A stretch of 64,000 nucleotides of DNA, taken from assembly GCA_029339195.1 (NCBI GenBank), contig JAPTJF010000009.1:62001-126000 (forward strand), read 5' to 3'. The stretch comes from Micractinium sp. NFX-FRZ. Lineage: Eukaryota > Chlorophyta > Trebouxiophyceae > Chlorellales > Chlorellaceae. The first letter of the stretch is position 1; every line of letters begins with the position of its first letter. This document shows, piece by piece, positions 36,715-48,548 of this stretch. A program made the translations under genes and the position numbers. A model generated the notes under the pieces. The model was not told the DNA's origin and made no database searches. It saw only the letters and a list, made by a program, of their open reading frames with translations.

Positions 36715-38773
36715 GTGTGCGGAAGGGCAGCTGCCAGCCCTGCACATTGGCAAGAAGGCGGGCGGAGGTGTGAGGAATGGGTGGGGGAGGAGGGGAAGGG
36801 GTCCCGCGAGCGTGCTGCCGTGCACCAGCTGGTGCCAGCGGCAGCAGGGGCGCGGCGCGTAGGCAGCACAGCGCTGGAGCAAGCCTGGCAGCCCAAACAA
36901 GCTGACAAGCCCTGTTCAACGATGTGGCAGCCAGCATACCACGAGTCCCGACCCCAGCCATGCTCACCTGAGTGTGTGGGCTGCAAGGAGTAGGCGGGAC
37001 TGCCGTCTGGCGGGCAGGAAGGGTTGGACGGGCCAGCTGTGGTGCCGGCGTTCCGCCGCTGTCACACTCCCAAACCTCGAAGGGGAGGCCACCTGCAGGG
37101 GGAAGAGCAGGAAGTCCGGGGGTGTTTAGGGGCGCGCGGGCGTGTCACCGCTGCATGCCCGATCAGGGCTGGTTGGCTCCAACCCGCTCGCCCTCCCCAT
37201 TCCAACTGGTCCGCTGGTCTGCTGCTTGGAGCAGCTTGGCGAGTGGAGCAGCTATAGCACCGCTCATATGAAGCCCTTCCTTCCCGCTGTGTGGCCGATG
37301 AGTGGCAGTGTGGCCACCCGTCCCCCCCGACGCCCAACACTGTGCCCACCAATGGCGAGTTCTGTTTGCGCACCTTCTAGCTCAAGAAGTGCACAGAGGC
37401 ACAGGCTGGCCTAAAGGCCCTCTGGGTGCCGGCCTGCAACTTGAACGGCACGCGCCTAGAAGATGGTCGGATGCAATTGTGGAGCAGCTCACGGTGTCCG
37501 CGGGGAGAATTGGCCACTCAAGAAGGAGGCCGCGGCTCAGCCGTAAAGGGCGCTCGCCGGAGTCCCGTTCGGAGGCCGAGCGCCGTGCGGCACGTATTAC
37601 GGCAAGTATTCATCTGTCCGGAACTCTGCGTCAATGAATTAGGCCCGGCCAATGCAGCGGGGGGCGGGGTAAAGGAGGTGGCGGGGCGCTCTCCTCGTCC
37701 AGGACCAGGTGTTGCCAGGTCGCCGCTGCCATGCTGCCCCGTCCCGGCGCTGTACGGGACAGACGTGTGAATGCACATCCCTTGAGCGCTGCCATGAACC
37801 GCTCCTCATGTGGGCAACATGGCAGTCATTTTGGGCGGGCTGGAACCAAACGCTACCTTTGAACAGAAGGCGTGGGCCAGAATCAGCCGCTCACCGCCAC
37901 TGTCCCACACTCGCAAGCCAGCACTGCCAAGTGGGATGCGCAGTGCAACACGCACATTATGCTTACAATACCAATGAGAAGACGGTTAGGCTTGCAGGGG
38001 CAAGCAGGCGGGAGTCGGGGTGCAAGCATGCATGGGAGCAGGCCAGGTATGTTCGTTTGCCAGGGAGGTGCAAGGCTGCGCAGGGCATGAGCAGTACATG
38101 CACCGCCGTGACTTGGGGCAGGCAGGGGAGGGGTAGGAGCAATGATGGCAGCGGTTCAAGTTGGGAGGGTGGCGGCATGGCGCCTGGCAAGCACCCCTGA
38201 GGCCGGTTTGGCAACTGTTGTGGGGGAGTGGGGGTGGATGGCTCAGCATCCAGCCGGTGGTTTGTCACGTAGGAGATGAAAGCAACGGGGTGACACAACA
38301 GTGAACAGCATCGACGGTAGCAAAGATAAGTGGTGGCGGGCGTCACGCTGCCGCCTTGGGTACTGAAACAAGGGCGTGAGGGGGAGGGAGAGCAGAGGGG
38401 GTGGGGGGGCAATGGCCGGGAAGAGAAAAAGTGGGTGTGCTGGGCAGAGAGTAGCGGAGGGTGTCGGAGGGTGTGGCATGCAGGGGTGTGAGGCGCTGCC
38501 GGGTTGGGTGCGCGCTGTGTGGCTGGGCGGGGTGGAAGTTTGGGAGGGGGCGAGTTTGCGCAGGCGTGCGGGGTGCATGTTAGTTCACAGTCGGTGCAGG
38601 CTGCGCAAGTTGTGGCGCTCGTCATGCACAAGCGCTCTACGTCGGTCGATGCAGGGTGGCGGGGCAGAGGGTGGCGGGTAAGATGAGGGGGATGAGAGCA
38701 CGTGGACCGGGAAACCAGGGCGGCATGCAGGGTGCCTTAGCAGGCAGGCGGGCGGGTGGGTGGGCGGGCGAGT
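36715..38773. other. Array spacer between paralogues C and D
   Basis: About 2.06 kb. It holds the promoter region of C and the 3'UTR of D. TTACA at 37963-37967 is a possible minus-strand TGTAA about 0.8 kb past the D stop. G-rich 3' flank runs from 38350 to 38770. No gene is supported. Confidence 0.45.
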
Positions 38774-40407
38774 TCACAAGAAAGTGCTGCTGAGCCACCA
38801 GTCGTCTGCCCCTGCAGTCACGCTCAGCATCCCCACATTCACGTCGGTCAGCTGCTGCCAGGGCTCCTCAAAAGGCGCGGTTGCAAGGTGCCCCAGCGGC
38901 TCTGCTGCGCCTGCTGCTCCGATGGCTGGCTGCGGCAGGGACGGCGGCGACAGCGGCAGCGGCGCTTGGTACGCCTGCTGCGGCGGCAGCAGCAGCGACT
39001 GCGACTGCTGCTCCGCCTCCCAGGCCTGCTTCTGCACCAGCAGCCCCTCCTGCTGCTCCTTCCAGAGCTGGATCTGCTGCGGGGAGAGGCGCTCAGGCCC
39101 GGACAGCTGGGCCAGCAGCTGCTTGGCAGCTGCGCACCACTGCCGCTGGCGGGCCACGACAAGCGCACGCTCCGCTGGGCAGCGCGGCAGCGCCGCCGCT
39201 GCTGCTGCCGCCGACTGCTGGCGCTGCATGAGGTCCGAGGGCTCCTCCATTGAATCCTGCTGCAGAGGCGAGTGCTTGGCCCACGCCTGCTGCTCCGGAA
39301 GCTGCGGCGGGGACCCCGGCTGCGGCACGACGTCCCACGCCGCGGGCGCTGCGCTGCCGCTGGGAAGGGGTGCACCCAGGGGGCTGATCAAGCCCAGGTC
39401 CATGCCGGCAAGCAGCGCCCCGCCTGAGCCGCTGTGCGTCAAGCTCTCCTGCACGGCGCGGCGCAGCACAGCAGGCAGATTGGTCGCAAGATCCTGCTCC
39501 GTGTGCTGGGTCCCAGTTCAACAGGGCAGGCAAGCCACGCAGAGGGAGGCAAGGCGGGGGCAGGTGGGCAGGCAGGACAGGCGGCGAGCAGGGTCCGGAA
39601 CTTGGGCGGGCAGCTGCGCGGCGGCAGGGCGGGCGGTTGCTGCACGCGGCTGGCCAGCCAATTCTGGCAGGCCAAGGCCCTCACCTCTTTCAGGGGTAGG
39701 GGCAGGTCGGGGTATGCGGCGTGCGCAGCAGTGGAAAGCGAGCTGGGGATGGGCAAGCGCCCGACAGCTGCCGTCGCTTTGGTGCCACGCCGTGCCGGCG
39801 GCTGCCTGCCGCTGTCCGCCTCGTCCCCGGAAGACTGCCGCTTCCGCTTGGGCTGCACTTCTGAGTGCTGCTGCTGCTGCTGCTGCTGCTGCTGTGCTGC
39901 CGCCGCCAGCTGCCCTGCCTCATGCTCTGCCACCTGCAGCTGCTCTGCCGCCACGTGGCTCTGCTCCCACTCCTGCTGCTGGCGCTGCTGCCACCGCTCC
40001 CACAAGCTCTGCTGCAGCTGACGCTGCTGCTCCCACCGCTGCTGCTCCTGCAGCTGCTGAATCTCCCACTCGTGCTGCCGCTGCGCCTGCTCCAGCAGCC
40101 ACTGCTGCTGCTGCAGCTGCTGCTGCTTCTCCCATGCTGCCTGGTCCGCCGCCCGCGCACGCTCCCAGCGGTCCATCACGAGCAGCGCCCGCTCCTCTTC
40201 CTCCTCACGCTCCTCATGCTCTCTCACCAGCCGCCCAAGCTGCTGCTGCACCTCCTCATACGCCGCTCCCCGCGGCGGCGGCGGCGACGGGGGCAGGTCA
40301 GCCAGGTGTCTGGGCACAGGCTGCAGCCGCGGCTGCATCACGTGCAGGTGCCGCTGAGCAGGCAGGGAGAGGGAGCGTGGCAGGGACCATCGCTGGTCCG
40401 GCTGCAT
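38774..40407 (-). CDS. Tandem paralogue D: Trp-hendecad protein, longest copy
   Basis: Exons 40407-39685 and 39448-38774 encode 465 residues. Here all six ladder positions are Trp (DRWERARAADQAAW, QQQQW, RQHEW, EQQRW, QSLW, then ERW). A polyglutamine tract separates the helix from the basic signal QPKRKRQ. The phase-0 intron is after PLKE. Exon 2 carries VARQRQWCAAAKQLLAQL, a QKQAWEAE piece and the ending GADDWWLSSTFL. A second in-frame ATG at 40338 could also be the start. The extra length comes from low-complexity Gln/Ala and Pro/Ser regions. Confidence 0.77.
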
Positions 40408-42330
40408 GGGTGAGCTACACAAGCCTGCGAGAGGGCCGGCGGGGCGAGGGGAGGAGGGGGGATGAGCTGCTGCCAGGGAAGGCGTTCGCGGAGTTGAGCC
40501 CAGGGCAAGTGAGACAAAGCAGGCAGGCCTGCCAGGCAGTGCACACTGCCCACCCGTGGGCCACATGCATGGGACGGCAGGCATGGCGGAGTGTACTGAC
40601 CTGGGCACGGCCGTGAGGCAGGTGGCTTGCACGGCGGGACGACGGCGGTGACGGGCGGTGACAGGCAAGTAGGATCGGGAGGCCAGTGGTCGAGGTCACT
40701 GGCGGCCCTCCAACCGGCTCAAGGTCTGCGATGCCACTTCTCCTGCCAAAGGTTGGCCCTGCAGCGCCAAAAGCGGTCGAGAGGCAGGCGCCAGGACTCG
40801 AGTTCAACTGGGTTGGAGTCGGGCCGGACAGCACAGCCTGCTCTAGTTTCAAATTCTATACGTTTGCGGCTAGAGCAGAGCAGCAGGAACGCTGGGCAGG
40901 AGCAGCTACGGCGCCGCACTCCGCCCTCTGCCGTGGCACGAAGGCACGAAGGGACGAATACAAGGACTCAGCCTCTTCAGTAGTGCCATAGCAGGGCGGT
41001 TTGCGCACCCTTGGAAGGTCCAGAGCCTCGGTGCGCGGGCGGCCGCTTGAGAACTCGCCCCACCGCACACTTGGTCGGGCGCCCGGTGCTTGCGGTGATC
41101 CAAATGTGGAGCTGCAGGATATGAACGCACCAACCGAAGAGCGATGCTTGGACTACTGGTGCGACTCTTCCAGCTAGTACCGTTTCATGAGGGGAGGTCC
41201 GGTCAGCTGCGCATCCGGCTGAGGCCGGAGGGCCGGCACACCTCTGGCTATTTCAAAATTAATCAAAGGTCCGGCCACTGCATCGCGCCAGGGAGAGTTG
41301 GTACCGAATTTTGGCTCCCCCCCGTCCCAGAGCGCCCTCCGTCTCCTGGGCGCACGGCACACCCAGTGACAGGCAGCCTGCCTGCGGTGACCGGGCACCC
41401 ACCGCCGTCCTGCCGCCACGCTGCGTCACAGGCCCTGGGGGTGCCCTGCCCGCCCCGCACGCCCATCTTGCACCCTGAACTGCCATGCCAGCACACATAA
41501 CGCGGTGTGCACGCAACCATGGAGCAGGCACCCCGCTCCCTCCCTTCGCTGCACCCCCATTCCAGCCCACGGGTCACATCTCCCTCGCCCAGTCCTGGCA
41601 GGCGTGGCAGAAGGGATGCTCGCATCACATATATGCACTGCACTGCATGCATCGTTTGGAAGTCGTTGCCATTCAGTTTCAGACAGCCATTGAGGCTGGG
41701 GGCGTGTGACAGGCAGCAGATGGCGGAGGCATGAGCGGTTGCTGGTCAGGCAGGAAAATCAGGGGGCGGGGCAAAAGGCAGAGGACGCGGCTTGACACTG
41801 GGGCGTCGCACCGCCTAGCTAGAATCGGTTGTGGCGTACAGCCACCGGGGAGGTGAGAAAGGCATTTGAAATCAGGTGTTCCAACAGCGCGCAGCACAGA
41901 ACTGGCAAGGGCCTGGCAAGCGCGCCTCTGGCACAGCCCAGCGCGCGGCAAAGTGGGGGTGCCACACACAGCGGGGCATATGCATGCTCTCAGTGAGGAA
42001 GGAAGAAGGCAAAAGAGGGGAGATTGCGACAAACATGGAGCGAGGGGGCGCGGGGAGCGGCGGCAAAAGTGCGGGACTGCTACTCGGCGGCAGCCTTAGA
42101 CTGAGAGGGCAGGGGAATGGCTGCGCTGCGGCGAGGCGTCGGAGAGCGCCGGGAGGGGCCTCTCGGGAGGCATGGGCGCACCGGGGCGTGCTTGGTTCCA
42201 TTCGTTTTCGGTTGCGCCAGTGCGCCGGCGGGGGTGGGGCCGAGCCGAGCCACACACGCATGCACGGGCGCGCAGCGGTGCGAGGCAGGGTGTTGTCCGC
42301 CGCCCGCACACGACTGCCGGGCGGCGGCAA
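40408..42330. other. Array spacer between paralogues D and E
   Basis: About 1.9 kb with the promoter region of D and the 3' flank of E. It contains no recognisable protein frame or RNA gene. The part 41990-42140 is G-rich. Confidence 0.45.
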
Positions 42331-43807
42331 TCAGCCCAGGAAAGCGTCCAGCCAAGAGTCCTCCGCCGCCGCTGCATGCGCCGCGCTGATGAGGTCCAGC
42401 GCATCATCATCTGCCAGCCCCAAGGGCAAGGGCGCCGCCTGCTGCTGCTGCTGCTGCTGCTGCGACGGCGGCGGGACCGCCGCTGCCTCCCACGCCTCGC
42501 GCTGCGCCGCCAGCCAGTCGGCCTGCTCTGCGCAGCTGGTGGGCGGGCGTCCCAGGGAGGACAGCAGCCCCTGTGCCGCCGCCGCCCACTGCTCCTGCTC
42601 TGCCACGAGGAGCGAGTGATCGCCGGCAGAGGCGGGGTGCTGCGTCAGGGACATGGACCGCTGCAGCGGCAGCTGAGTGGAGTGTGCGCCTGTGGAGCAA
42701 TCCTGAGACACGCCACCAGACTGCTGGGTCGCCAGCACCTGCTGCTGGGGGTGCTGCGAGGGCGAGCGCGGCGCGCTGGGGCCGGGCGAGGGGGTGCCCA
42801 CTGGGCTGCCCTGCCTCTCCCCGTCCTGCAGCCCCTGGCAGGCGCTGCCATGCTGGAGCCACTCCTGCACGAGAGGAGGGTGGACAGGCGCAGGGGCATG
42901 CGCATGTCAGTGGCGTGCTCGGGGGCAGGAGACCGGCCGGGAAGGCGAGCGGGCGCAGCGCAGCGCACCGGCTGGGGCAGCGAGCGGGGGCGGCGCAGAG
43001 GCTGGGAAGCCGAGCAGGCAGGTGCCAACGCTGGCAACCAGGGCAGTCTGGGAAGGCGAGCAGGCAGGCACCAACTTTGGCAACCAAGGACAGCCCCGCC
43101 CGGCCCCTCACCTCGTACAGGTGCCCAGCGGCAGGGCTGACCGTGCGCAGCGTGCCGTCTGTGGTTGCGCCGATGCTTTCCAGCGCCAGGCCGGCGCAGG
43201 CGCGCTTGCCGCCCTCCTCAGCCTCCACGCTGCCCCCCTGCTGCTTGCGCTTCAGCTTCTCGCGCTGCGCCTGCTGCTCCCGCCACTCCTGCGCCTGGCG
43301 GCACTGCCACTTGGCCCACAGGGCATCCTGCAGCTCGCGCTGCTCCTGCCACTCGCTCTGCCGCCGAGCCTCCTGCTCCTCCCACTCCTTCTCCCGCTGC
43401 TCCTGCTGCTGCTGGAACTGCCGGCGCCGCTGCGCCTGCTTCTGCTGCCAGGCCTCCTGGTCATCCGCCCGTGCCTGCTCCCATTGCTGCTGCACCAGCC
43501 GCTGCAGCCGACAGAACTCGGCCTCCCCTGCTGGCGCTGCCGCCGCCGCTGGCTGCTGCTGCTGCTGCAGTTTCGGCTGCGCCGAAAGCTCCCTGAGCTG
43601 ACACTGCTGCCGCGCCTGCCACTGCTGCTGCTGCTCCCGGCTTTGCCTGCGCAGCGGCAGCGGCATCGGGGGCAGCGCGAGGCCTGCCAGCGGCGCTGCC
43701 AAGTCGGGCAGCGGCAGCAGCACCGGCGCGCACTGCTGCTGCTGCATCAGCATCAGCTGCTGCTCTGGCGTCAGGAAGGACATGGGGGCTGAGAGGGTCT
43801 GGGACAT
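42331..43807 (-). CDS. Tandem paralogue E: Trp-hendecad protein
   Basis: Exons 43807-43112 and 42864-42331 encode 409 residues. A Gln/Leu-rich leader precedes the ladder with aromatics at 109, 120, 131 (Phe), 142, 153 and 164, plus Trp 167 (QQWEQARADDQEAW, RRRQF, REKEW, RQSEW, DALW, AKW). A basic stretch (KLKRKQQ) follows. The phase-0 intron is after LYE. Exon 2 has VAEQEQWAAAAQGLLSSL, DWLAAQREAWEAA and the ending AAEDSWLDAFLG. E and C share the closest ladder sequence, suggesting a recent common copy. It is the upstream end of the array. Confidence 0.78.
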
Positions 43808-44831
43808 GGCTGCAGTGAGCTGCCTTGGGCGCAGCAGCCGTGGAGCTCTGTAGGGGGCAGGGACGGCAGGAGGCGGCGGGGGCAGGTGAGGAGCTCAGGG
43901 GTGGCCATGGAAGCCGACGGGACAGGATGAGCGGGGCTTGCCACCAGAGCTCCTGCGCATGGCTTGCAGCCACGGCAACTTGTGGCAGGCACAGAAGTGG
44001 TGGGGCACTTGCTCATTCAGGCTGTGCTGGCTTGCCTGGGTGGGGCAGAGGAGTGGCCGCCCACTCCTGACACCCGCCGTGACAGTGCTGGCCGCTCCTC
44101 ACCTGGTTTTTGGCGGGAAGGCCAGGCCGGCGGTCAGGCGGCTGTGTTGCCCGATAGGCCCCTCTGTGTTGGTACCTGGACTGGTAATTGGAGCTTTGAA
44201 GAGGGCCTTCAGGGCCAGAAGACAGCCAGGCGAACCACTGGACGAGCGTGCCATGCAGGGGTGGAAGACTGCGTGCTTGGAAGCCCAGCGGCCGCGCATA
44301 TGCCTACATACTAGTGCACTGCTGGTGGCAATTGCCGATGCCGCGGCCCGTGTGCGCGACAGCGGGACGCGGGGCCGGAGAAGCGGGCCCTCCTCTTGAA
44401 GCGCCACGGCAGGCCACACTCACCTTCTGGATTAATTGGATCACTCCCGAGTGGTTGGAGGCGTGGGTGGGGCCGACCGCCGGGACGCCCACCAGTGACT
44501 TCTGGTTTGATCTGAACCAGGGGCGGAGAGGCCAGAAACTCGATATAGCAAGAGCAGGTTGGCTTTGCAAGTGACGGAGGGCAGAAACGCGTCAGTAGCA
44601 GCGGGCAGTCCGGTGACGTTCCCCCTGCTTGCCATGCTGGGCTCATCCGGTCGTCTCGGTTCCATAATCGGATTCGCAGGCGAACAGAGGTGGGGAGTGC
44701 AACATCAATTTACACATGAGGAGCGGAGCCGCAGAAAGCGGCTTGCAGGGGACAGGGAGGTGGTTCTGGATGCCGCCGGCAGCAGTGCCCTGCTGACGGT
44801 CCCGACGGCACCTCACGGCATCCGCGCCCCT
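43808..44831. other. Promoter region of paralogue E and 3' flank of the TrmL-like gene
   Basis: TTACA at 44710-44714 gives a minus-strand TGTAA about 120 bases past the TrmL-like stop, a good poly(A) candidate. The remaining 0.9 kb should contain the promoter of E. I see no gene. Confidence 0.5.
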
Positions 44832-47286
44832 TCACCCCTGCACTGCTGCCTCTGCTGCCTCCCCCGCTGCATCCTCTGGCAGCACCGCGCCGTCCTTCTG
44901 CCGCAGAACCTCCATCACTCCGATGCCTGCAGTTGCGAGGGGAAGGGGTGGCTGAGTTGGAATCCCGGGCGGCACATGCCGGGGGTTGAGGCCGGCGGCA
45001 CTGGGTGGTGGTCCCGGGCACCGCCAGCAGGACGTGCGGCCCCACCTCCTGTTTTGGTACCAGAGCAGTTTCTGTTTTGGTACCAAAAGCTACAGGCCCA
45101 TCACCGCACGTGGAGGAGCCCCAGCCCAGCGTGACGCCCTCCAGCTAGCCCCTGCAAGCGTGCGCTGCAGCACGCGCGCTTGTGTGCACCAGCACCCGCC
45201 CGTCTCACCTGCGCTGGTTGCCAAGTTGAGAGAGCGCACATAGCGCTCCGACATCGGTATCTTGACAAAGTCGGTGCATGCCGCATGGGCCTCCTGCAGG
45301 CATCAGAGCACAGCAGGGGCAGCGGCGGTCGGGTGCAAGCGAGCAGCTGCCGTGCGGCGCGGCACGTTTGCACGGCAGAGGCGGGTACGCAGGTACCGTT
45401 CCATGGCGGCAAACACACGTTACCGCAGGCGCTGCGGCTGCGGCCTATTTCACAAGGAGCATCACAGGGCTGTCCATCCGGCGTGCTCCCGCTTTGCATT
45501 CACCCACTGTTCAGTGGCACGGTGAAGGTTGCCACTCGTAAGCGTACCAAAACATGGGTGCCCATGCCACCCCTCCGCAACTGCCGAACAACCGGCCCTC
45601 TACCAGCACCCACCTATGGGCCGCCCGCCCCAACCCACCTCGGGAAGCCCCGTGGTCTCTGCACCAAACAAAAGCCAGGTGGAGGTGCCTGCGGGGTAGA
45701 GGCCCTTGCTAGCATAGTGCCGCCGTGCAAACTTGCTGTACCCTGCACGCCTCAGGGAAAAGAAGAGGGAGCACGCAGTTGCACCCAGCTGTGAGGGAGC
45801 ATACAGGTGTGAGTAGAGCCCACGCAAACTTTGAAGAGGGCCGAGGAGGCAAGAGAATGTGAGGGGGCATGCAGATGCGAAAACACAGAGTGCTGCGCAG
45901 CGCGCTCGGTGTGGAGGTTGCCCAGGTGCCCTCAACTGTGGGTCGAAGTACTGGCAGCAGGCGGAAGATAGGTGGTGTGGCGCCGACCGCGCTGAGCACG
46001 CGCGGCAAATGCCACACCCGGAGCCAGTCCTGGCGCATGCCCCTGACCCTCATGCCCCAGCCCACTTGTCCTGGCCTCTCACGCCGCAGCCCACTTGCCC
46101 CTCATGCCCTGCCCCTCTCGCCCCTACCCCTGTCGCGTCACTCACCCACAAGCTGCTTTGGCCCCGGCTGCTGCTGCCAGAAGTGGTAGAAGGCCTCCCA
46201 GGAGGTGTGCACATCCACGCAGACTGCTGGCCAGTAGTCCAGCCCGGCACGCTTCAGCCTGCGTGGGGGGTGAGGACCGCGGAAACAGGTCATGCCGCGG
46301 GCGTGTCACGGCAGCTACGAGGATGGGCGGTGGCTGTCAGCGGCACAAAACAGCACCCCAGCCTCCTGTGTTCCCCCGAGGGGCACGGGTAGGCGGCTGC
46401 CTGCCTCAGCCGCTCGCGGCACCCGCCCCACCACCGCAACAGCCCCACCTTCCCCCCCTCTTCTCACTCAGCACATGGCCACCCACTTTTTACTGTCCAG
46501 CTCAAATCCAAGGGGTGCCACGAGGTGCAGGCCCACATTCACCGCTGCGCACGTGCGGGACACATTGCCTGCAGGAGAGGCGCACGGCGGCGCAGCAAGG
46601 CGGGAACGGAGGTGTGGGGGATGCTGACGACAAGAGGCGGCTGGACGCAGGCTAGATCCTGACACCCGCATAGCACGCCTGCAGACATGCAGTGGAATAG
46701 GGAAATCGCCCTTGGCCTGCCTGCAGCGATGCATGCTACTTGGTGCAGGCAGCACGGCAGCCGCTCGACGCCTGTGCGGAAAGACTTGGCACAGCACATT
46801 CCCTGGCTGCGCGCACCTGCATTCTGGGGGATCTGCGGGTGCACAAGAACCACGTGCACGTCTGGTCTCTGATGCTGCTGCCTGCAGGGGAGCAGAGGTG
46901 TTGTGGCCACGGGCGGTGGTGGGTGCTGCCCCCTCGGAAGGGCGGCGCGGGAGCGGTGCCTCGAGTTGGTAAGCGGAGCGGAGCAACCCAAAAACCAGCA
47001 GCCAAGCAAGCCCCCAGCTGCACCTGCCGCCCGCGATATCTAAACTCCAACCCTGCTGCTGATCCTCTGAGCCCTCAGCTGCTGCTGCCGCCGCGGCTTG
47101 TCGCTGCTGCCGCCGCTGCTGCCGTGCCGCCGCCGCCACTCCCGGCGGCAGGGCGTGTGCCACATGCCGGGGGCAGGCCGCGTGCTGCGATGATAGCGCG
47201 CCACGGCCTGCTCGCAGGCCAGATCCCAAGAGCAGAGTGGCCACCACAGCAGCGGGCGATGCGGTGAATGTGGCGCGGGCACGCAT
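44832..47286 (-). CDS. trmL-like: tRNA (cytidine/uridine-2'-O)-methyltransferase, TrmL-like SPOUT family
   Basis: Seven exons agree in phase: 47286-47024, 46881-46817, 46568-46487, 46258-46146, 45742-45639, 45293-45209 and 44926-44832, giving 268 residues. After an Arg/Ala-rich leader of about 85 residues, which looks like an organelle transit peptide, the SPOUT core begins VHVVLVHPQIPQNAGNVSRTCAAV. Motif 2 follows as LLFGAETTGLPE and motif 3 as IPMSERYVRSLNLATSAGIGVMEV, the trefoil-knot S-adenosylmethionine site. Bacterial TrmL methylates the wobble ribose at position 34 of tRNA-Leu. The leader suggests action in plastid or mitochondrion. The gene is head-to-head with the 252-aa gene. Confidence 0.93.
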
Positions 47287-47478
47287 GGCGGGCCAGAGGT
47301 GCGTCTGGATAACGACGAGAGCTAGGCAATATATGTTCAAATTGAGTCGAGGCGGTTTGAACGCCACATGGGCTGCATGAACCCGCGGCTTTCTAGCCGG
47401 CTCAGCAAGCTGGCCCTTCCGCCCATTCCCGCATTCAATCTTGCATTCAGCCGCTAGCCCCGGCCTGAACACCCAGTC
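47287..47478. promoter_or_regulatory. Bidirectional promoter, 192 bp
   Basis: It separates the divergent starts of the TrmL-like gene and the 252-aa acidic protein. A short A/T-rich patch (CAATATATGTTCAAATTG, 47327-47344) is the only TATA-like element in the gap. Confidence 0.55.
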
Positions 47479-48548
47479 ATGCAGTACTCCACCTACCCCG
47501 GCATGGAGAAGGAGGAGGAGAAGGAGCAGCGCAACCCCAATGCCGGACAGCCCCGCTGCTGGCCCTTCCGCACGCCTGCCAATAGCCCGCTGGTGGGGCG
47601 CCAGCAGAAGCCTGGTGAGAATGGCGGGGCGGCCTGAGCAGCGGCCCCGGCACCGTTGACCAGCGTTGACTGACGGCCGCCTGCGCTCGCTGCCGTTGCT
47701 CATGCGCCACCCACCGCCTTGAGCCCCTCCCCACCCCGCAGGTGCCTCCACCGGCCAGGCGGGCCCCTCCAGCGTGCTGCAGCCAAGCGGCATGCGCGGC
47801 CTCTTTGGCGCCCCGTCTGGCCCTGCCTCGCCCTCCGCCTGGGGCGACGCTGGCGCAGCGGAGCCCACCTACACACTGAGCACCCAGCACCCTGCTGACA
47901 GCGGCCCCACCATAGAAGGCCCTGCCCCCAAGCGCGCACGCCTGGCCCTGAGCCGCGGCTCCGGACTGTGGGCCTTGACCGGCGGCACAGCTGCTGACAG
48001 CGACGACAGTGATGGAGAGGAGGCGGTGTCCCGCAAGCGCCCCACGCCAGAGAAGGCACCCGGCGCCGGCCCGGCAGCGGCAGCGGTGGTGCTGGGTGCT
48101 GTGCACCCGATGCGCACCGTGGTGCCGCAGCACCCACCGCCCACATGGGCCAGCAGCATGCAGAGCGGCGGCAGGGGTGGCAGCAGTGGCGGGGCCTTTG
48201 GCTTTGTGCCGCTGGAGCGGCAGCAGCAGAAGCAGGTGGGTGCTGGGTGCTGGGTCCTGCTTTGGTGTTGGATGCTCTGCACAGCCATGTGCCAGTGGCA
48301 GCGCAGGCAGACAGGGCATCAATGCCCGCTGCAGCCCCTCAAGCGATGCTACAATTCAATCACTTCTCCTTCTTCCTTCACAAAACTCTTCCCCTCTTCC
48401 ACCCACCTCTGCCCTGCAGGCCGCCGCCGCTGCCAAGCTGGACTGCGAGGAGGATGAGTGGAGCTGCGGCAGCGACATGGACGAGGACAGCTGGTCACGG
48501 GGGTGCAAGTTCTTCCCCCTGCCCCTGCCTCTGGACGTGGAGGATTGA
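47479..48548 (+). CDS. Small acidic protein of unknown function, probably nuclear
   Basis: Three exons join in phase: 47479-47614, 47742-48235 and 48420-48548, giving 252 residues. I do not recognise it. Visible parts are an N-terminus with MEKEEEKEQRNP, a Cys-Trp-Pro-Phe segment, a basic nuclear-signal candidate (PKRARLALSRGS), a Ser/Asp acidic patch (DSDDSDGEE) and a C-terminus rich in acidic residues and Trp (CEEDEWSCGSDMDEDSW). The region between is Ala/Pro/Gly-rich and looks disordered. Consistent splice phases and the head-to-head promoter support a real gene. Confidence 0.65.

Noticed and set aside
35042..40616. Very long plus-strand open frames opposite paralogues C and D (508 and 618 codons)
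   Set aside because: They are antisense to the Gln-rich exons, where CAG/CTG-rich DNA lacks stops in several frames. Their translations are Leu/Ala/Cys-rich noise, and they run through the opposite genes' splice sites.
28042..43807. The five-gene array as a transposon or retroelement family
   Set aside because: Each copy keeps a spliced intron, all face one way at constant spacing, and none has terminal repeats or a transposase or polymerase frame. Segmental tandem duplication explains it.
28042..43807. The Trp ladder as MYB/SANT DNA-binding repeats
   Set aside because: MYB repeats space their Trp 18-19 residues apart with helix-turn-helix breaks. Here the spacing is exactly 11 with no helix breakers.
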